NCBI GenBank assembly: GCA_015501075.1
Contig: JADNYJ010000021.1
Span: 1 to 64,000 of the forward strand
Origin: Gymnopilus junonius
Lineage: Eukaryota > Basidiomycota > Agaricomycetes > Agaricales > Galerinaceae
Direction: 5' to 3'
Length of the DNA stretch: 64,000 nucleotides
A program made the position numbers and the translations under genes. Shown one piece after another: positions 1 through 12,166 of this stretch. Each line of letters starts with the position of its first letter. The first letter of the stretch is position 1. The notes under the pieces are model-generated. The model made no database searches. It saw nothing but the letters and a program-made list of their open reading frames with translations, and was not told the DNA's origin.

Positions 1-1073
1 GGAGGAAGGCATTAGTGGTATAATGAGGAGCGGTTTTGGTCAATACCGATCCTCGACAGAACATGTTCACCGATGACAGGCATCTTTAGAGTGGCGGTGC
101 GCTTTGCTTCGTTTAGCGATAAGGTTTTGAAAGTGGCATATGATCTTGCATGATATTTCACATTAGGTGGGGTTAGAAGGATTCCGAAGCTATTTAGTAG
201 AATCAGATCTCCCAGGCATTCAATGGTGTATCTACTATTAAGGCATTTTACCCACCAGAAAAGAATATGAGGTATTCCAAATGATTTCTTTTTTATATCA
301 CGAGTAAGCAAGGAGCAATTGTTTAGCAGAAGTGCATTATTCTATGTTGATGAGATATAGAGAAATTGGAAGTGTTTTCTCTTTCTATTTGGCGGTAGAT
401 AGCCCTCACCGAGGATGATTTTCGAGCTAGAAGAGTCGGAAGTTATTTTGACATTGACTCTATGAACTGAATGCATGTTTCATATGGACCGAGATCGATA
501 ATTGCAGACTGAGACTACCTATATAGGCAGTGTCACCATGTGGAGAGTTGTCTGTGCGTGGAGAACAGAAGTTGGAGGTATAGCCTCTCCATCCGAGCTC
601 CTCGCAGTGACTTGACGAGGTCATCTGCAAGGAAGCACTGCTTAATGATGCGAAGTGCCTTTCTTCCTACGTTGGAATATTTTTAGAGCCCGGATCAGAT
701 TGAACGGATTGAAAATGAGCAGATTGGGCGTTAATCTAGGATTTCACCTCCATGCATACAAGCGCGTTGAGGTTGGCGGATTAACATACTACAAAACGGT
801 TTCCAAGCGCTTATATTTGTTGAAAACTTAAGATCCAAGAAGTACGATTGCCATCGGAGGAGCAACTACCCTTTTGGCTGTTTATGCCCTTCTAATATCT
901 AGAAGGATTTGAAGATACCTACTCCGCACAATATTTTTACGGGATTTCAACATCCTTATAAAACTGGTTCTGTCGGTTTGTGCTATATGAAGCTTCCCGT
1001 TCTTTTGGAGCTCTAATCTTTCCTTCTCTTCCCACTTTCTCTTTTTATTTTGCATGTTTACATTTTTCTCTAG
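1..1073. other. Intergenic, no gene seen
   Basis: This AT-rich stretch holds only short minus-strand frames without protein-like composition or paired splice sites. I see no gene, RNA or repeat that I can support. Confidence 0.5.
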
Positions 1074-2126
1074 ATGGACGATACGGTTACAATCGACTCT
1101 CCTGAGATGCCCTCTCTGGTTCACGGCGGCCGGAGCAATTCCCAGAACTACCAGAACCATGGAAGATCTATCACCACTTTAGGTGTCCACAGTGGTGATT
1201 TTCTACTTTCTTTCAGGTTCTGATTTCTTTCTACCTACCCATTATAAACATCTTAATGTGACCCCACCAGGTTACCCGATAACCACGCTGCAAGCAGAAG
1301 AAGAATTGTTAAACCTCACTTTCACCAACGAATACTCAACCTTATACCCGATATTCCAGTCCTTCCTGCCTCAAAACTGCTTCACTATGTGTTCCACTAT
1401 GAACCCGATGAAAACAGCTATCCCTACGGTTCCCTTACCTTGTCCGACATCGGAGGACGTCGATGGAACACAGCTATCGTGGGCATCGTGGACACTTGGA
1501 AAGTGTGTCAACTCACGTCTACTGGCCTCGTTGCGTATGTCTCGCTACAACCCATATCATCGCAGTGGACGTTCTCTAACATACCGATGTTTCTCATAAC
1601 TTACAGCTCCGTCCTAGCAGTGCTCCAGATACAGCCAATCTTCAACAGTACCACGATGCGCACCCTCATAGTGGCCTCCTTCATGTTCTCCTGCTCCAGT
1701 CTCGTTTCAAGTCACTTGTACATAGCGTCGAAGGAGAGCTTTCTGAAACGTCGCGTCATTGATAAATGGAAGGCTGTGAGTTCTATTTATAACCCACTGG
1801 TCAGCATTGCCATTGACTGATAATTGCTTTCGATAGGCAGGTGATGCTACTAATGAATTCTGGACTCTAGTCTCTCTTCCGGTTGCTTTTATAATGTGGT
1901 GAGAATCAGGAGAATTTCTAATCACTTTCTTGAGACTAATCTCACTTCTAGGTCCTCTGCTTTCTTCTGCGCCACGTTATTCCTCTTGATATGGAACGAC
2001 TTTGAAACAACTGCCATGGGGGGTAGTTGCGACAGCAATTTCCCAGTTTGCGCCTTCCTCACATTTATACCCGTCATATCCTTCACAAAGATATACCATG
2101 CCATGAAAAAGTTTCGCAGACTCTGA
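1074..2126 (+). CDS. Putative multi-exon membrane protein, function unknown
   Basis: I do not recognise a named family. A start at 1074 gives MDDTVTIDSPEMPSLVHGG, followed by short exons. The best exons are about 1305-1532 (with HYVFHYEPDENSYPYG), one resuming near 1610 after a GTATGT..TTACAG intron (LAVLQIQPIF, then the hydrophobic segment LIVASFMFSCSSLVSSHLYI), one near 1843 (GDATNEFWTLVSLPVAFIMW) after a GTGAGT..ATAG intron, and a last exon from about 1952 with a further hydrophobic segment (FFCATLFLLIW), ending at TGA 2124-2126. The hydrophobic segments and small exons suggest an integral membrane protein. The join between the first exon and the rest is uncertain, and the C-terminus may continue differently. 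Confidence 0.4.
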
Positions 2127-3283
2127 GGGATTCAACAACGAGTAAACGTTGATTTGTGTGTATTTTGATAAAGATTTCAGAATCTCTCTTTGTGTAGTGT
2201 ACTGTACGTAATCAGGTACCCGGTCACCAAAGCTCATTTCGAATGTCGTGCAGTGAGTTCTGCACTCCACGACGAAAAATTAGTACCTGTAGGTGTTATA
2301 GGATCGTAAAAATGTGAATCTGAAGTAATAAATTCAATAACTGGTATCGGACAGCTTTTGGGCAAGAAAACTTTGCCTAGGTCATTTTAATGGGTTTACT
2401 GGGAAGTCGGTCACTGCTTACATTCCTCAGTAATCCCAAGCATTCCTCGGACATGGTTCTCAAAAATTAATATACTTGTACTATACATAAAGGAGCAATT
2501 TACATTGGAAGAAATTTCCTCTTTGTTGCTGTGATATGGTAGATCACATTTTAAGGTTCTCAGAAATAAGCATTTTGACTGTTTTGTCCATTCATGAAGC
2601 CATGAAGGAGAAAATTGAAACTATATTGATACTGTCTTTATGCTATCTTATACTGCATGCTTCTGGCTTTCTAACAAGCCCAACATCTCACTGACATGCC
2701 TCCTCATCGTCGAGGAAATTCGTAATGACCGAGTACCTGCAGTGACCGAGTACCTGATTACGTACAGTATATTACTTGTAGACTTTAGAATAAATGAACG
2801 TCATTTCGTTGAGCACCGTTTTGGCAATTTTTGTAAAACCATGATTACTAGAGGACCAGGGTATCCAATGGCTAGTGCTCAAGAGAGAGAAACTTGAACA
2901 CTTAAATACTCCATCTTGCTGCATTTCAAAGTTCCTCCTTTCCTCCATCAGCTCCGAGTCCAGGTGCAGTACCTTTGCTTCCTCCAGATGTCCATTCTGC
3001 ATATTTCTTCCTGCCACCACTCCTTCTGCTTTGGTGGCACATGAGCAGTACTTAATATCTTGATGTGCGGGTCGACTAGGAACAGCGCGAGGATTTTTAA
3101 GAGCTCTTTCATGGGATTGGAATCCATGAGCTGGTGAGGAACAAAGAAGGATCGCGTTGTCATCGTGACGAGAATATCTCATATCTGGAAATTGTTCCCA
3201 TACCAGGTTTAGGGTCTCGACTAGAATTCGATCATGGAAACTATCTCGACGATTGCTATCTATTGTATCCATGATTGCCATCA
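2127..3283. other. Intergenic, only doubtful minus-strand frames
   Basis: Minus-strand frames at about 2772-3284 contain protein-like patches (LVETLNLVWEQFPDMRYSRH) but no start, splice pattern or recognisable domain. They could be the decayed end of another gene downstream of the beta-trefoil gene. No feature is supported firmly. Confidence 0.3.
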
Positions 3284-5384
3284 TTATGCCGGTTCAATCT
3301 CCCACTTCATCCTATCCAAGTCTTGCGGGCGTGTATCAGTCGTCCTCTCCTCTATACCAAGATTATACCAAGTATTGGCTTCGCATCTGACACCCGCTCG
3401 AATGGTCCATCTCGTAGCAGTCCTTGTCGAACCTGGAGCCCAACTGGATACGTCACTGAAACTTGGGACCTGAGTAGCGGTGGTCGACTGTCCTGCAAGG
3501 AGCAGCTGTTTACCCTTCCAGTCATTTTCGGGTCGAGGCCAATTTGCAGACGGTGATGGATCAATGTATGGTTTGACTGTAATTAAACGAGTTTCTTTCG
3601 AATATGTAAATGTCGGTAAGGGATGGGACCATGGGTTTGGCCATGGCTGGGTGGGCGGACGATTATGGGCAACAATAAGGGTGTTACCTATATATTGAAG
3701 GGGCATATATTACTCAGACTTAGTGTTTCAACGATAAGCTTACCAAGGATATCGACATAGGCCCCGTTTCCACCGCAACACAATTTTCCTTCCACATTCA
3801 CGAAAAATACCTTGGGAAATGTTCAACGAGAAAGTGTGACAAACGGAGCTGCATTAATTTCGTACCTGTGCGTCTGAGGCGAGGTTCAAGGTCCATAATG
3901 CGATTGAGTTACCGTCTTGGTTGGTTTCCCAGAAGCGTGGTGTAATATAATAAGCATTTGGTCCTGCCGTTCGAATACGAAAATATCCAGTGGGAAACCC
4001 AGTACACGCGTCAGCCGCCAACGGCATCCCACTAATAACCGCTGAAGTCGGTGTACTTACTGCGCCATCGGAGCGGCAGGGCTCGTAGAGGAGGTAGGGT
4101 TGAGAGACGAATCGGTGTTCGCAAGGGAAAGAGAGTTGGGGATCTGCTGGCGCTTCAAGCTTTTTGGGTTGGCACCAGAAATAACGAAACCTACCTGATG
4201 ATGTCCAAGGCAGATCATCAAATTTGTAATGCCATCGGACGAGCTGGAGAGAAATGTCTAGAATTAGGAGGAAACTAGGCTAAATTTTCACGCACAAGAA
4301 GTTTTCCAAATTTTTGAGTGCGTTAGCTGCATTTCCAGAACCTGAAAAATCGTTAATAGTAACATTGAAGTTTGGAGCTATGAAGATCATGAGCATCTGT
4401 CCGTTAACTGAAGGCATGAAATGTGCAAACCAGCTTTTGAATTTGGGACAGTGGGGCTCGGCCGAGCTGATTCCGCTACAAGTGAGGCTACTTTTCCATT
4501 TTTAACTGCGGCCTGATTCTCGGGTGTGTTTTCTACAATAAAAATCTGGGAATTTTTCCCAGAAGGAGGTCCAACGCTTGCAGAATCTCCAATATTGAGC
4601 ACTAGGCCCGAATTTGGAACGCCAAGCCTTGGTTCAGTTTGAGAAATGTCAAAAAACCCAGAAGAAAGGAATGCTAACTGGTAAGTGCCTTGATTCTTAG
4701 AAATATCCCAATAAAACGGGACTTTGGAGGACACAAGTGATGACGTCCCGGGCGTATCACCTTTCATTGCAACATATGTTTTGTTGTACTTCGACATAAG
4801 AGCGACGCCGCCGTTGCCATCGTTATGAACGAGCCACTGGAGGGGAGCAGGTAAGATAAGATATCTTCTGCCGTATTACGATGGTATACCTGCTGATTGA
4901 TACCGCCATGGAATGGATATGATATGACTGCATACAGATCAATAGCTTATCACGAGAACACGGAAATTCTCTGACCTGATTTTTTATCGGCCATGTCAAA
5001 ATCAAGAGATTGGCCTTCAGAATTGACAATTATTTGTGGACCATCTGTGAACAGAGGAGTTAAGCTGGGGTCAAAGGATTCGAACCCCATGAGAGGAAGA
5101 CATACAGAAATTCATGGTGGTGTTGTTGACCTTACTGGAGTTGTCGACGCTGTTGTGAGAGCCAACATCGCCTCCTCTTCCACCACCACGTCCATCACCG
5201 CTCCCTAAGAAATGTAAAGATAAAATTAAATAGCCAAAGGTAACAAAAATGTGAACGCACGGATTTCAGAGTGTTCAAAGCCTTGAGCAAATCCGCCAGG
5301 AGGTGAATTATCCTTCGCTGCCATTATTATAAGAAGTGTGGTCAGGAAGGTCAATAGAGACAAGGAGGGCGGTAGCTTGCACAT
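3284..5384 (-). CDS. Beta-trefoil (ricin-B-like) lectin-type protein, multi-exon
   Basis: Exons read on the minus strand: 5261-5384, 5106-5204, 4976-5044, 4890-4927, from 4836 downward, an exon ending near 3866, about 3755-3820, and 3284-3691. The first four exons join in one frame. The fourth and fifth give VISYPFHGGINQQWLVHNDG, whose Gly..Gln-x-Trp pattern is that of ricin-type beta-trefoil repeats. Later parts include PKFKSWFAHFMPS, LVRWHYKFDDLPW and a glycine/aromatic-rich C-terminal part (TPRFWETNQDGNSIALW). The first Met (5384) gives a hydrophobic, signal-like N-terminus; the second (5324, MAAKDNSPPGG) would give a cytosolic protein. Two one-base frame breaks (about 4450 and 4063) interrupt otherwise good coding. 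Ligand unknown. Confidence 0.6.
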
Positions 5385-6255
5385 TTATAACTTGTCCATA
5401 TTCATTCTAGAATGCGAATACGATTAATCGATGGTTCGTAATAGAGACCATAGTCAGCTGAGGGTTAGTGACGGCGTAAGTGGAACCGATTTTGCTATCA
5501 GATTTCATTTCCACCCGTTTTAATTGAGATCCTCGAATTTGGTAGGTCATAAAAATAAATCTGAGGTGTTTTATGATTAGCGTAATCCACATCGAGGTTA
5601 CCAAAAAGACTTTGCCCAACTTTTTCTGCCCAAGATATGACTGAAAAGAGGTCCTCAAGTGCCACAGACGCGGATGACGAGCAAGTCGAGATGCATTTGA
5701 GGATTAGCAACATACCAATGGGGGGCCGAGAGCATCGGCAGCTTAGCCGTGGTTAATTTCAACACGTGTATCGATAAGGTAAAAACACAACACGGCAACG
5801 GAGAGAAGAATCTCCAGGATCCTTGTCGAACCGATCACGATTGGAGATGTTTGGGACATGGCAGCGATATGTAATTTATTAGGTGACAGTGAATATGGTT
5901 CCTGAACCTTCTAGGGATAGGCTATAGCATATGAATGAAGGATGGGACGAGAGAAATGAGAAAAGTTTAATACTTAAATTGGAAGGATTCCGGAGTCTGG
6001 ACTTCTGGTGGACTTGAATCACGTGGAAAGCTAATGACTGTCGACTGGCCAGCAATACCAAGTTCAACCAGATGTATTGATTTTAATGGGAGTATTCCTA
6101 CAGGTATAGAGATGACATTCAGGCATTATCTATCAGATAGGTATCTACAGATGAATGAATTGCCAATAATAATAAAATAAGCATTCAAACGAGAGGTAAG
6201 CTAGGGTAAAAAAATGTTGCAAATGAGCGATCCATAAGAGCAAATGATGGAATGG
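5385..6255. other. Intergenic, possible gene remnant on minus strand
   Basis: A minus-strand start at about 5860 reads MSQTSPIVIGSTRILEILLS followed by a hydrophobic stretch, then a stop. Further minus frames (5407-5713) look protein-like (FSVISWAEKVGQSLFG, DVDYANHKTPQIYFYDLP) but I could not join them into one model. It may be a small decayed gene upstream of the beta-trefoil gene. The rest is plain AT-rich spacer. Confidence 0.25.
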
Positions 6256-7956
6256 CTAATCGAAGTCATCGTCATCATATCCCTCAACACTAAATGGATC
6301 GTCCTCGTCCACAAAAAGTCCTTCACGGTATCCTCCACTAACAGGCGGCCATTGCACCTGCACTAACCAATTCTTTTTTGAATTTATCGTCTCGAGCTTA
6401 TACGCCCTGGCAACCTGCACGTACGTTACATCGGTCACAAGGTCTGCAACCTTCCAAGCCTCGTGCATATCATCAAATAGACGAAGGGTGACGCTTTTCT
6501 TGGGTCGACCTTGGGCGAACCGCAAGATATCGTCCAATTCATCATCCACATCGATGTTGAACGTCAACACCTCGATCTTGGGCCACAGCGTTTCCCTTTC
6601 TTTGTTTTCGGCGGGGGCCATGTAGGCCGAGAAGAAGCTTTCATCGTAATCGCCACTTGAAAATGTCATATCGACGGTATTGGCAGTCATCTTTGCGAAC
6701 TGACGGGCGGAGGGGGTAAGCGTTGCACAGACATTAATGAAACAGAGATATTTTAAGGATGGAAAGACGTAAGGATTGGAGATGTGGGTATCGCTTCCAT
6801 GAGGGCAAGTGGCGAAGTTCTCCGGGAATAGCGAGTCCCTGAGCGTGAGGGTCTCAAGTAAGGGCGCACGGATATAAGGTAGGAGAAGAATAAGACAGAG
6901 ATTGTCGGAGATACGCATATGTTTTAAATTATCCATCAAAATTGGGGTGATGGTGTTGAAGTTGGGGGACTCACAGGCATTGCCTGTGACGGAGAGGTTG
7001 ACCAACGATGGGAGGGACACAATGTCACGGAATGCAGACCATGAAAGCCGAATATCAATGGACCGGTCTAAATCCTCGATACGAAGGGTGGTGACATTGG
7101 ACAGAGGGGGGAAGGATGTGATGGCTCCTGTGAGGTCTAGAAGGACAGATTTGAGCTTCGGAGCTCCATTCCGAAAGACCGTCTCGTCCAACGAGTCGAT
7201 GACCCTAAAAGGTCCAGGGCCTGTGGCACCCATATGAGAACAGAATGCGAAATGTTCAAGCATAGGAGCCGAAATCAATTTGTCTTTGATAACTTCGAGG
7301 ACTTCATGAACTGGAGTCTCGCTATCAGATGTCAGCGTAAAGCGCTTCCAACGCTTGACGTGGGGAATTGCCTTCTGTAGTAGCTCAAGAAGATCTTCGG
7401 ACTCTCCCAACGCGCCTCTGAACCAAAACCATAATTCAAGGCCTACAGATGCAGACCTTTCCAAATATGCGTCAAACCGTTCAAAAGGGACGGATGGCGA
7501 ACGCAATATGTCATAGCGGAAGCTGGCCCACAGTTGATGATACGAAAGTGCAACGGATCTCCAGTGGTGGCACACATGGGAAACGACGATCTCGGCCAAT
7601 GGAAGAATCTTGGCTTTCGGATCTGTTGGGTCGGGGGATCTGCTGCAAAAAGCTAACACGTAGTCGAATATCATGCAGGTGACTTCGTTTGGGAGATTTA
7701 ATACGGGTATATTTCGATTGCAAATGGCGCCGTATTTAGATTGAATTGACGTGATTTTGCGTTCGGTATCCAAGAGCTCCATTATTAGCTCGTTGCGTCT
7801 CGCTTCAAATTTGCTCTTTTCTTGTAGAAGCCTAGCCGTTTCCGAATCAGAGTCTTTGGAGGACTTAGAGACTTTGTACTTTTTCGTCATCGCTGCAGAT
7901 AACCGTGATAGGAATGAGAGAAGAGATGGTGGTTGAGGACAAAAGGACGGTGCCAC
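6256..7956 (-). CDS. F-box-like domain protein (566 aa), intronless
   Basis: A single open frame codes for a typical agaricomycete F-box protein. A basic, coiled-coil-like N-terminus (residues 30-75, rich in K, E and R) precedes the F-box-like motif at about 85-135: LPNEVTCMIFDYVLAF followed by VSHVCHHWRSVALSYHQLW. The remaining 400 residues have irregular leucine-rich repeats. The C-terminus is acidic (DVDDELDD.., VDEDDPFSVEGYDDDDFD). F-box proteins normally hold substrates for SCF ubiquitin ligases; the substrate cannot be inferred. MTKKYKVSKSSK (residue 23) is an equally plausible start. No disruptions seen. Confidence 0.85.
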   Translation of the reverse strand: MAPSFCPQPPSLLSFLSRLSAAMTKKYKVSKSSKDSDSETARLLQEKSKFEARRNELIMELLDTERKITSIQSKYGAICNRNIPVLNLPNEVTCMIFDYVLAFCSRSPDPTDPKAKILPLAEIVVSHVCHHWRSVALSYHQLWASFRYDILRSPSVPFERFDAYLERSASVGLELWFWFRGALGESEDLLELLQKAIPHVKRWKRFTLTSDSETPVHEVLEVIKDKLISAPMLEHFAFCSHMGATGPGPFRVIDSLDETVFRNGAPKLKSVLLDLTGAITSFPPLSNVTTLRIEDLDRSIDIRLSWSAFRDIVSLPSLVNLSVTGNACESPNFNTITPILMDNLKHMRISDNLCLILLLPYIRAPLLETLTLRDSLFPENFATCPHGSDTHISNPYVFPSLKYLCFINVCATLTPSARQFAKMTANTVDMTFSSGDYDESFFSAYMAPAENKERETLWPKIEVLTFNIDVDDELDDILRFAQGRPKKSVTLRLFDDMHEAWKVADLVTDVTYVQVARAYKLETINSKKNWLVQVQWPPVSGGYREGLFVDEDDPFSVEGYDDDDFD

Positions 7957-8308
7957 ACAAGTGCCACAGATTGCGACAAAAAGACTTTACGATCCTGCTG
8001 TGACGGTATGTAACGGTAACCGTAACATGACTGCCGAGCTGCCGAAAGGAGAAAGGTGCTTGGCACCTTTACTTAGCGCTTATCTAATATCTTGGCTCTT
8101 AACACACCGATCGGCTTGATGACAACAAATAGATTGGGCGGTAAACCCTAAATTTACCTTGACTTCAATTAGAGGTTATTTGCAAATTCTGTTCAAACGA
8201 AAAAGTGGAGCCTACCGAGTCTCTATTCTCTTCAAGTTTCAAGGTGTAAATTATTCTGTGTACTGCTGATATACAGGAGCAACAGCTTCGAAAAAAGAAT
8301 AACGGTCC

Positions 8309-8404
8309 GCATTAATGGGGTAGTGGTAACCTGGGTCGTTGCCATGTAGCGTCGACGCGTCTTGTCGTCTCGACCCGCCGGGGGTTCGATTCCCACTTAA
8401 TGCA
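8309..8404 (+). tRNA. tRNA-Gly (anticodon GCC), intron-containing, T-stem mismatch
   Basis: The acceptor strands GCATTAA (8309-8315) and TTAATGC (8397-8403) pair perfectly, with A as discriminator. The D arm is GGGTAGTGGTAACCT. The anticodon stem GGTCG/CGACC encloses TTGCCA with anticodon GCC at 8341-8343. About 25 extra bases after position 37 are the intron. The T arm is GGGGG TTCGATT CCCAC, so one pair is G opposite A. Outside the intron it differs by this single base from the tRNA at 33070-33157, where the stem is perfect. It may therefore be weak or non-functional. Confidence 0.8.
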
Positions 8405-8680
8405 CTGTTTCCAGTTCCTCCATAGAGCGGGTTGAACTTAGTGGTCAAGCTTCCAGCCAAATCACATTTATTTTCTGGCTGATCGGAACCAATTTCCGGT
8501 CATTTTTTTCTTTTAGTGGAGTTTTTGTCAAATGGATGGAATCGATAGGCGGACCCGATCGGGGACAGTATATGTAAATGTACTTTAAGTTTTCGCAGGA
8601 CAAATTCACAGAGGAATGCGAACTGAAGAACTAACTATGGGCGTAAGGATCGAAGTAAATGGTTCCTCTGTACCCGCGCC

Positions 8681-10878
8681 CTACCTGGCACGAGAAACGA
8701 GCAAAGGAATATTCGCACCAGCTCGACCTCTAACCTTGGGTCTAGCCACCAAGGAATAATGCAGGTCGATGAGCGTCTCTCGCCCTTCAGGCAGATCAAA
8801 TGAAAATTCGTGAAGTAAAATGGCAAGGACAATCTTTAGGTATATTAGCTGAAGCTGGAAGCTGACAACGGTCCAAGTCCAAGTAAGCGTTGACGTACCT
8901 TCAATTGTGTCATTGCAAATGCCTTGCCAACGCATACCCTTGGGCCCTCTCCGAATGTCCACAAGCGCCCTTTAGCTGAGGCAGAACTGTCATCCACTGA
9001 CTTTTCGAGCTTCATAAGGGGGTCGTTAAGCCATCTGTCGGGATTGAATACAGCGGCGTCAGGGCCCCAGATTTCAGGATCCACATTTAAGAAATGGTTC
9101 GGTACTATCACTTTCGTTCCCTTGGGCAGGTATATCTTCTCAGTCAATCGTCCAGAGGCGTCCTTTATTGGTTCTTTGAGCAGAAGTATGTCATCTTCAT
9201 TAGTCTATCACAGAGTTTTAGTAGTTTATCAATGAAATGCTTTGTGCGTTGACGTACTACGCGGGGAGTTTCGCCGACAGATGGTCGCAATCTCAGGACT
9301 TCCGAGATGAATGCGTCAAGGAAAGGACAAGATGATTGGAGACGATTCCAATCCAACTCTACTCCGTGGGATGAATTAATTTCTGCTCGGATTCGAGCCT
9401 GAATTTCTGGATGCCTCGCGAGCTCGATTAGAGACCACTGGATATCACGTTCACGTCAATCCGCAACTTTCACGGAGTAATACATACCACAATAATTACT
9501 GTCAGATGAAGGTCAAGCATTGGTTAGTTTCATCAAAATGTGAAGCAAAACGATCACTGACGCCCCGGCGGGTCAGACCCTGCTATGAGAATAGCCTTCA
9601 TCTTCACCAAGGTCAACGCTTGCGAGCAGCAGAAGTGAGTATATATTACCTGAGTCACAATCTCTTCCTTGCGTTCAGCCGACAATAGACCAGAACTGTT
9701 AGTCTCTGCATCGACTAGCGGAAATCCATGTCAGCTTTCCTTTCCGTGGAACAAGAGGAAATCTTTCACTAAGAAACTCAATTAGTGACTTCTCGCTCTT
9801 TTGTCCCTTCTCCACTCTAACCGAATTGTCTTTCTCTCTCTCCTTCTCGTGTAACATTCCATCCAAAATTAAACGCGCCGAGTCGGATAAATTTTTGAAT
9901 AACCGATTTCTTTTCGTTGGCAAGTTTCCTACCCAAGGGACAAAAATCGAAGCAACATAAGCAAGCATTCCAAGCTTCGAAGGGGTCGTAGTATTGAAAA
10001 TGCGAAGTGCTTCTTCTATGGTGAAGTTATTTCCTTCCAGAGTATGGAAGTCATGGCCGAAAATAGCTCGGCCTACGGTGTCCAACCTAACTAGAGCGTA
10101 AGGCAAACAAACTTTGGCGGGGAAGCATCTCTCACGTCAATTTCATTGTCCTTTATTATTAAAGGTGAGACCTTCAATGGAATAGAGCAAGGAGTCATGA
10201 TGAAAATAACTACCATTCATGCATTTCGATTTCAACTTGAACTCCTGCCGCGCTTGAGTCCAGAAGCTTGTCCCATTCTGATTTTAGCTGAAGATAGCCC
10301 ATGAGTTTTGTTCGCTTATTAAAGCACCCAAATCGGCATCACCTACCCTATATGCGGTATCATAGAATAACGGAGTCATATTCCTAATGGATCCAAGGCT
10401 AAACGCCGGATTTAATACCTTCCTTTGCCTGTTCAAAATTATTAATTAGTACCTTTCAAACAACTGGGACTTGCATTACCTTTTATGATCTTCACCTTCG
10501 ACCCACAAAACGCCTCTCCCGATAACCCTCTCAATGACGACCCGCAACCCAGGAGTCTTGACATACGTAAATGTATCTTTCCCAAAAATATGTGCGACGG
10601 CTTTCAGATCAGTCACCACGACTGCTTCTGAGCCAAAGGGCAGCGCAACACGATACACGGACCCGTACTCCTTCACCCACGCACCATACACCGCTTTAGG
10701 ATTGGGCGAGAGGCGTATGAGGCGCGTTACGCCGAATATTGGAGACGTGAGTGGTGGACCACGAAGTGAGTTAGGGCGAGTTTGGAGGGTTTAAACGGGT
10801 TAAAGAGTTGTAAAGTATGAGGAGGACAAGGATGAGGATGGCTGAGCCAGCGCTTGCAACAAAGGCAAAGGGGATCAT
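8681..10878 (-). CDS. Cytochrome P450 monooxygenase, multi-exon, probable frame breaks
   Basis: A membrane-anchored microsomal P450. An N-terminal hydrophobic anchor (MIPFAFVASAGSAILILVLL) is followed by the proline hinge region GPPLTSPIFG, then helix-C-like WVEGEDHKRQRKVLNPAFS. The I-helix segment is AILIAGSDPPG, where the usual AGxDTT carries Pro-Pro in place of Thr-Thr. The K-helix ExxR is SEVLRLRPSV, the PERF-like motif is FNPDRWLND, and the heme loop is FGEGPRVCVGKAFA with the axial Cys. It ends RGRAGANIPLLVSRAR at 8681. The frame shifts between the anchor and the hinge (about 10770-10790), and the exon joint near 10110 does not keep phase. Either it is a decaying copy or the sequence has indels. 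Substrate unknown. Confidence 0.8.
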
Positions 10879-11458
10879 GGCGATATCATACCATATCTCT
10901 ACGGATTATCGTTTATGAACTGGTATTTCAACAGTTGTCATTTCGAAAACGTACCACAACTTTATGTTTGGTGATTCCATGTACATTTTTCCGGCTTTGG
11001 CGTACTCAGCGGAGGCGCTTGTAAGAATGGATTTTCTGAGACGGTCTAGTCCACCACAATCGCAGGAGTGCCGTAAATGGACGGGTCATTTGTTTTCCCT
11101 ATCGTCAGTCTTTTTCAGGAATCGTCAGTACATGTTCTAGCAGTTCTATCTTTGCGATCAAGGCACGTCGGAAATACCTCGCGGGACTTTCGTAAAAGGG
11201 AATATAGATGCTCTGCAACCTTGGGGTGGAATGATCAATCCACACAGAGAAAAAAATCCAAGGCACCTTACATTGGCTAAAATCGTGGATATTGCTGACC
11301 TTGTCGTCTGCCGTTTTATTGTCAAATGGCCTCACTTCGACGACACTCTGCACAATATCAGCATGACTGTAATTGTGATGACGTTAGAAATAATTTACAA
11401 GTATATGAGCTGTAGAAAATAACGCGAATCAGGACATCGTATAACAAGCAGAATATAA
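10879..11458. other. Intergenic, no gene seen
   Basis: Spacer between the start of the P450 and the end of the alkyltransferase gene. A minus-strand frame at 11105-11353 has no recognisable domain and no good splice partners. Confidence 0.4.
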
Positions 11459-12166
11459 TCAGGGCCTCCATAGAGCTTTACCAGCCCTCAATAAATTCCC
11501 TTTATCGTCAAATTCGACACCCTCTTCCGAAAGGATCGCAACTTTGTCGTTGTACCGGAGCCCGGTCTTGTGATTTTTTCCCCATTCCCCGAAAAAGCCG
11601 CCTATGAATAGACTTGACGCTATGACTCGATGGCAGGGGACATAGGGACTGAAAGGATTATTTCGCAGTGCGTTCCCAACTGGGATATGGGTAACGGTAA
11701 GGATAGGGCCAGAAAACAGCCAGAATCAGGACCGACCAGAACGAGGCGAACCACCAATAGCGGAGGCGACTTCCTTGTATGTCGTTACTTTACCCATCGG
11801 AATAGTCCTGGCAAAGTCATACACAGCCCATTGATGAGGTGTTAATTTCTGGAGAAGAATGAATGCGATTGCTTTGGGATGTGGTAGTTCACATACCCTG
11901 CCGTCCTTAGCCCTGTACATCCGACGTTCTTCAGCAGTCGCAGGATAATATATGACAGAGTCTTCGGAAAAAAAATGTTCCTCGCAGGCAAGGTCGTCGT
12001 CCCCCGTCTCATGTGGCATTGTGTCTTGGTCGCCGTCGTGCGGACTTTCTTGATTTGAGGCGACGTTGGGGAAGAATCTTGAGTTCACACCAGTCACCTT
12101 GCGGATCGTGTTATTTGAAATAGATGAGGAAGTTATTCTATTGATATTGGTCCGATGAACAGGCAT
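11459..12166 (-). CDS. Methylated-DNA--protein-cysteine methyltransferase (alkylguanine DNA repair)
   Basis: Two exons, 11737-12166 and 11459-11679, join in frame for 651 nt (216 aa) across a GTCGGT..CCCAG intron. The C-terminal half holds the family core: WAVYDFARTIPMGKVTTYKEVA, then the active-site loop SPYVPCHRVIASS with the acceptor Cys, then GGFFGEWGKN. Having Cys rather than Trp in PCHRV indicates a true suicide alkyltransferase that removes O6-alkyl from guanine, not an alkyltransferase-like protein. About 110 residues of low-complexity, acidic N-terminus precede the domain, longer than the usual compact enzyme. No ATG lies further upstream in this exon before a stop, so I start at 12166 (MPVHRTNIN); an extra 5' exon is possible. 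It is divergent from the hydrolase gene. Confidence 0.8.

Noticed and set aside
11105..11353. Minus-strand 82-codon ORF near the P450
   Set aside because: No start context, domain, splice partners or codon bias that would separate it from chance.
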